From assembly GCA_002189035.1 (NCBI GenBank), contig NEEC01000010.1, positions 2,480,001 to 2,544,000 on the forward strand: DNA of 64,000 bases, written 5' to 3'. A program made the position numbers and the translations under genes. The DNA comes from Utricularia gibba (lineage: Eukaryota; Streptophyta; Magnoliopsida; Lamiales; Lentibulariaceae). Shown one piece after another: positions 59,147 to 64,000 of the stretch. Numbering within the stretch: position 1 is the first letter of the stretch; each line of letters begins with the position of its first letter. The notes beneath the pieces were generated by a model. That model saw nothing but the letters and a program-made list of their open reading frames with translations. It searched no databases and had not been told where the DNA came from.

Positions 59147-60002
59147 TCTTCAGTTTCAGGGCGATTCTGTGTAGAGCTGAGAATCGAGTGCCCACATGGA
59201 ACTGGAAGATGATTTGTTGTAAATGCTTCTTTTTTGTGTTCATAAGTTAGTTTCTTTTAAGTATCAGACTTGACAGATAACATAAACACACACACACACA
59301 CACATCAGTTCTAGCTGTTGATTGTCTCAACAGAATGATATGGAATGAAGTGAAGCGAATATTAAAGATTTATTAATACTGATACGATTCAGGGTTTTTT
59401 GCAACAGGCTCTCAGATGCCTTCTGACAGGCAATGGAGACACAAGTACTAAAGATGAAGATTCCTACAGTCTCACACTAGGAACAGCATCTCCATCTGGA
59501 CACAAAAAACAAGTTACAGAGAACTGAAATGGACGCAACTACTCGGTATGGTGCTGTATTGGTGCAAAAAATGAGGGAGTACCCAACATAAACAAGTAAA
59601 AAATGGAGGCATGAGTAACATTCCTGATTCCAAATGCTGTAGTATAGGTGTGCATGGAGTCATCTGAGAATTCAATACTTCTGCATCACTCTTGACCCAA
59701 ATGAAGGATCTATTTTCCCCGAGTCCTGCATGAGTTTCAAATGCAGTAATCGACAAATTGTATGGGAGTTCTGAAAAAAGAAACTAGGACATATGAAATG
59801 ATAACTACCTACCTCTCTCTGTCCTTCTCTTTGCCCATAACATTCTTGGTCCAATCATTTCTCATCTTGCATCGGGTTTGGACAGACTTAATAGGCTCAA
59901 GTCAAATCCAACACCAGACTCTATACAACTCAATTCTGTAAATGCTTCCCACTGACTAAAAAGAAGGATTAAGCAATCTTCAAATATACTTCAGGGAAAT
60001 TC
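59147..60002. other. Convergent 3' flanks with (AC)n microsatellite
   Basis: (AC) repeat at 59286-59304. The rest is 3' UTR-like sequence of the PEPPER and decarboxylase genes; no gene seen. Confidence 0.6.
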
Positions 60003-62106
60003 TCAGGTCTGGCAAACGACAATAGACGAAAGCTCCTGATCAGCGGCTCCGATGATGCAGCCACAGGTCTGGCTTTTGACAGAGAACAAGTACTCGAGTG
60101 CTGTTTCAGTGATAACTTCTCCAGGGATGAGTACTGGGATCCCAGGAGGGTAAGGGCAAATGAGCTCCCCACAGATCTTTCCAATGCTGTCCTCTACGGC
60201 CAGTCTCCTCTTCTTCGCAAAAAACGCAACTCTTGGACTCAAATCCACTTGGAAATGATCAAAAGGCGAGAGTTTTGCAGTATGGCTGATTGAGTGATGA
60301 AGGGAAGTCTGAGACAGATGCTGCAGCCCAGAGACAAGTCTCAAAACATGCTCCCTCTTCGTCCCGAGTGTGAACACGAGCGTAAAAGATTGAGTTCCGA
60401 GGAGTTCACAGACAATCCCGAACTCCCTGGATAAGATATCATCAGCAGCAAAGCCAGAAAGACCAAGCTGAAAAGTACCAACTGTGAGTCGTAGAGGATC
60501 AATGGCAGGAAACTTGGGGAAGTCCGTAATGTTGATGAGTGAGATTCCGGGGATTTTGGAGATCATGCTCCTTGCTTCTTCAGCTAACGCCAACGCCTCA
60601 CCAAAGATGGTCTCTGATTTTTCGCTCAAATGCGCTCGAGCAGCATCGAGTGATGCTAGCAACAAATAGCTTGGGCTGCTGCTTTGGAGCATTTGAAGGG
60701 ACCTACAAATCCTCTCCCTGTCGACAAGATCACCAGAGAGATGCAACATTGAAGATTGAGTGAGGGAGCACAGCGTTTTGTGAGATGACTGCACAACAAT
60801 ATCAGCACCTTGAGCAAGAGCAGAAACTGGCAGCTGTGGGTGGAAGCCAAAGTGGGCACCATGTGCCTCATCGACTATCAATGGGACGTTATTATCATGA
60901 CAGAGCTTTGATATCTCACCAATGTCACTGCAAATGCCGTGATAGCTAGGTGAAACAACCAAAACAGCAGCTGCCTTTTTCCCTTCCATCTTTAAATCCT
61001 TCAATGCTTCCTCTACCTGTGAAACAATTGAGCTGAGTTACCAAAAGAAAGAATCCTCCAGCCAAAAGTTACGTCGACAGCAGGCATGAGAACAAGATTC
61101 TACTTGCCTGCAACGGCGTGATGCCAGCAGCTACATCCCACTTAGAATCATATTCAGGAACAATATACCTCGGCACCACTCCTGTTAGTACCATGGCAGA
61201 TATGGCAGACACATGAGCATTTCTTGGAAGAATAAGGGTATCTCCAGGAGAACAAGTGGACATAATTGCTGCCTGGATCCCACAGGTACTCCCACCTACA
61301 AGAAACCATGTTTCCGATGCTCCAAAAAGCTCTGCTGCGTATTTTTGTGCTTCGAGTATAGGACCTTCCGGAGCAAATAGATTGTCGAGCTCAGGAAGTT
61401 CAGGTAAGTCGTGCATAAAGGCTCGACCCCCAATAAGCTTTGTAAGTGAGGAAGGAGCTGCTTGGCCCCTGTTGTGTCCTGGGAAGTGAAAACTAGCTGC
61501 ATATTCTTCTGCAGAAGCTTTTAAAGCACCAACTAGTGGAGGAGGCCTACACTTTCTTCCAATGGAAGAATCATTCGGGATCAATCCTCCAGCTGTTCCT
61601 ATCTCCGATGACTTATCAGACACCTTCTGTTCTTGATTCCTTGATGCCGCTAACTCGACGTTCCCCTGTAAGTTCAACAACTGCCTCCAGTTACTCTTTT
61701 AAATTCAGCCCAAATTTATCTCCAAGCTCGCGATCATGTTTCTCGGCATAAAAAAAAAAAAAAAAAAACCTTCACAAGCTACGAATTTCAGCATTCTATT
61801 CACACAAAATCCATCCGAAACTACAACGAAATCTTCACCACAATACAGAGTCTAATGACGAACCTCATCCAGAAATAAGTTCTAGTGCAACCCAAATATT
61901 ACTAAAGAATATCCTCTTTACCGGTTTGCACCAACCAAAATCTTCACATACAGTAAGAAAACCAAAACCCACCTGGGAAATGCAAGCTTTTATGGGATTT
62001 CTCAGCATGATGCAGCTACCGCATACACTCAAGGCCACATTCTGCAAAACTCAAGCTCACTAGGTGAAATGAAATCAAAACAACACGAACAGAGAAGGCC
62101 TACCAT
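60003..62106 (-). CDS. Orn/Lys/Arg decarboxylase-like PLP enzyme (class I, bacterial type)
   Basis: A fold type I PLP-dependent enzyme related to bacterial ornithine/lysine/arginine decarboxylases, not to the usual plant ODC or ADC. Exons 62104-62106 (ATG only), 61973-62041, 61108-61665 and 60003-61016 give about 547 residues. Motifs: FHFPGHNRGQAAPSSL, FMHDLPELPELDNLFAPEG, FLVGGSTCGIQAAIMSTCSP and VDEAHGAHFGFHPQLP (PLP-binding Asp259). The PLP lysine is Lys290 in SSHKTLCSLTQSSML. The C-terminal domain has ICPYPPGIPVLIPGEVIT. The N-terminus (MNVALSVCGSCIMLRNP) could be an organellar targeting peptide. The third intron starts with GC (CAG/GCAAGTA). The start is the least certain part: the coding ATG seems to be the last three bases of the first exon. 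Confidence 0.88.
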
Positions 62107-62414
62107 ATCGAGATTAGCGGTTAACGACGTCGCTAATGATGAGTAAATCCGCGGCAGACAACCGTGGAGCAGAGGAAGTTCTTGATCGGCTCAAGTATTG
62201 CCCTCCATTTAAAAACGAGCACAGTTTGTTATGTGGGCCAATGAAGAAATTCTTGGCAGGCCCATATTTTTAATAAAGCCCAATAAAACGGTGAGCTTTA
62301 GGAATTTTTAAAAGTTATGGGGGTTGATTGCAATTAAATTCCTGCTTCCGCTGCACGACACACCCGTATAAGCTACCTCCTCTTTCTCCCAAATTCTGCA
62401 GAAGAGTTTCAGCG
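62107..62414. promoter_or_regulatory. Short bidirectional promoter between the decarboxylase-like gene and PBA1
   Basis: Only 308 bases separate the two divergent ATGs. TGGGCC at 62234, GGCCCA at 62259 and GCCCA at 62278 lie in the middle. TGGGC is also the core of the proteasome-related cis element bound by NAC53/NAC78 in Arabidopsis, which fits PBA1. Confidence 0.6.
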
Positions 62415-64000
62415 ATGGACGAGGGTTATGGCCATCTCAGCGCCCCGCACTCCATGGGTACCACCATCATCGGCGTCACTTACGACGGCGGTGTTGTTCT
62501 CGGGGCCGACTCTCGTACAAGCACTGGTAAATTGAGATTCTGCATTTCAGTTTTCTCTACGCCAGGTTTCTCTCTGCCAGATCTGAATGTGAGTTTTTAG
62601 GGGTGTACGTGGCGAATAGGGCGTCTGATAAGATCACGGAGTTGACTGATAATGTCTACGTTTGTCGCTCTGGCTCGGTATGTTTCGATGGCAAAATCGT
62701 GTATTGGGCTGCTTCTGAAATTATCGAAAATTAGCTGTAATACGGGGGATTTTTAATTTATGGTTCTAGTAAGGATTTTTGCTTTTTCGCTACTCGCGTT
62801 TACAGCAGCTGTTGAGGGGTATTTGTGTTCATTGTCCTTAATCAGGCAGCCGACTCTCAAATTGTTTCCGACTATGTACGGTACTACCTCCATCAACACA
62901 CGTAAGTCAAAAAAGCATTTGTGTTTAATGCATATGTTTGTTTTCATGAGATGAAAGGGATTTTTCATCTCTTGGCCGTGTATGTCTTATAATTGCCCAG
63001 AATTATGGCACCCAGAATACTCTTCGCAGTAAAGCAAAGCCTTTCTGCACTGAATCGTTGTATCTTTACTTTGACATGTTGTGCAGAATACAGCTTGGCC
63101 AGCCTTCGACTGTCAAAGTCGCTGCCAATATTGTAAGATTGTTATCTTATAATAACAAGGTTAGTATACTTGGTTTTTCGCCTTTTTGTTTAAAACATTA
63201 GGCGCTCAGAAACTATACTTAAAGATGGTACTCCCCTGAACTGCAAAGCTTTCTAATTGATATTTCAGAACAATTTGCAAACTGGCCTTATTGTGGGTGG
63301 ATGGGATAAGTATGAAGGGGGTAAAATCTATGGCATACCCCTGGGAGGAACAATCATAGAACAGCCATTTGCTATTGGAGGTCCAGTTTTATTACTCTCG
63401 ATCCAGTTGCTTTTTTTTTTCTTGATTTTCCATTATTTCTGAAGTATCCCGTTAGTGGTGTGGTAATTGTTCCCTGTTATGAGAGCTGGTCGCATATCAT
63501 ATTGTAGACGCAAGACATGGAGATTGTGTTGCTCTTGCCAAGCTTCCTTACCTCCTAGATATATTCTCTATTGCATGTTTTCTTATAGTTATATGTTGAA
63601 GAAGTTGGTGATGGTGTTTTGAAAGTGTCTATAATGCAACTTTAAGGCAACGCTCAAGAAGTATTTCTTTTCACTTCCAGGGTCTGGTTCTAGCTATCTG
63701 TATGGCTTTTTTGACCAAGCATGGAAGGAAGGGATGACTCGAGAAGAAGCCGAGGTATCTGATAGTCATCAAGTCTCTCTACCGTCTTTAGGTTATTCTA
63801 TTTGTGAAGGCTGCCTCTCCACCTGGCTTCTCCTTGTCTTTTTGCCCTCAGGAACTAGTTGTGAAGGCAGTCTCCCTTGCCATTGCCCGGGATGGTGCCA
63901 GTGGTGGCGTTGTCCGAACCGTGACTGTACGTTACCTTCTTACCTTTGACCCCTTTCACTTAAAATGCCTTGCTCCGGACAGGAAAATGTTATTCTAAGA
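62415..64000 (+). CDS. PBA1: 20S proteasome subunit beta-1 (beta type-6), C-terminus outside the window
   Basis: The catalytic, caspase-like beta subunit of the 20S core. Exons 62415-62526, 62601-62677, 62846-62901, 63087-63159, 63269-63380, 63681-63754 and 63852-63926 are in phase. The short propeptide [15 protein letters not shown] precedes the mature N-terminal Thr of [20 protein letters not shown], so Thr16 is the nucleophile after autocleavage. Later blocks are [38 protein letters not shown] and [18 protein letters not shown], ending at [16 protein letters not shown]. The rest (about 40-45 residues) must be in an exon beyond 64000. Confidence 0.95.

Noticed and set aside
1-64000. Transposable elements, CRISPR arrays, phage or bacterial operons
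   Set aside because: No reverse transcriptase, transposase or integrase motif, no regularly spaced short repeats, and all genes are intron-bearing or plant-typical.

Overview
This window is nuclear DNA from a flowering plant, very probably a eudicot. The genes carry plant-type spliceosomal introns. The families are plant-specific or plant-typical: an HD2 histone deacetylase, an AT-hook AHL protein, LOG, a LUL RING ligase, a ROTUNDIFOLIA/DVL peptide, HSFA3, NaKR, TKI1 and PEPPER. Promoters carry TGGGCY (site II) and telo-box elements. Exons lie in AT-rich flanks, and no intact transposon was recognised. About 26 protein genes and one tRNA gene fit in 64 kb, so this is compact, gene-rich euchromatin. 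I cannot name the species.

Layout: 0-9 kb holds a coiled-coil USO1-like protein (-), RPS17 (+), an MRS2-type Mg transporter with an unusual selectivity motif (-) and a type I MADS-box gene (-). 9-17 kb holds a small conserved ORF (-), HSFA3 (+), an HD2-type deacetylase with an apparent U12 AT-AC intron (+) and an AHL gene (-). 18-27 kb holds an A1 aspartic protease, an ankyrin-repeat protein, an internally deleted PP2A B56 subunit and a nodulin-like MFS transporter (all -). 28-33 kb holds tRNA-Tyr (-), a methyltransferase (-), TAF8 (+) and EMC5 (-). 34-45 kb holds TKI1 (+), cyanase (-), an RTFL/DVL peptide (-) and a SYT3-like synaptotagmin (+). 46-64 kb holds LOG, a LUL RING ligase, a pectate-lyase-like protein and an NaKR-like metal-binding protein (all +), a small membrane ORF (-), a PEPPER-like KH protein (+), an Orn/Lys/Arg decarboxylase-like enzyme (-) and proteasome PBA1 (+, cut by the window end). 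These are independent eukaryotic transcription units, not an operon. The only functional grouping I see is shared promoter architecture.

Two cross-cutting points matter for use of the annotation. First, seven otherwise healthy genes each need one extra base (two in one gene) to keep frame. All eight sites lie in or beside short G/C homopolymers and all are deletions. Residual long-read assembly error is more likely than pseudogenisation. Second, several splice sites are non-canonical (one AT-AC, four GC-AG candidates) and will confuse automatic gene finders.

The strongest biological oddities are the MRS2 protein whose GMN motif reads AEN, and the B56 subunit that has lost roughly 130 internal residues in frame. 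Exon boundaries were derived by eye and may be off by a base or two.
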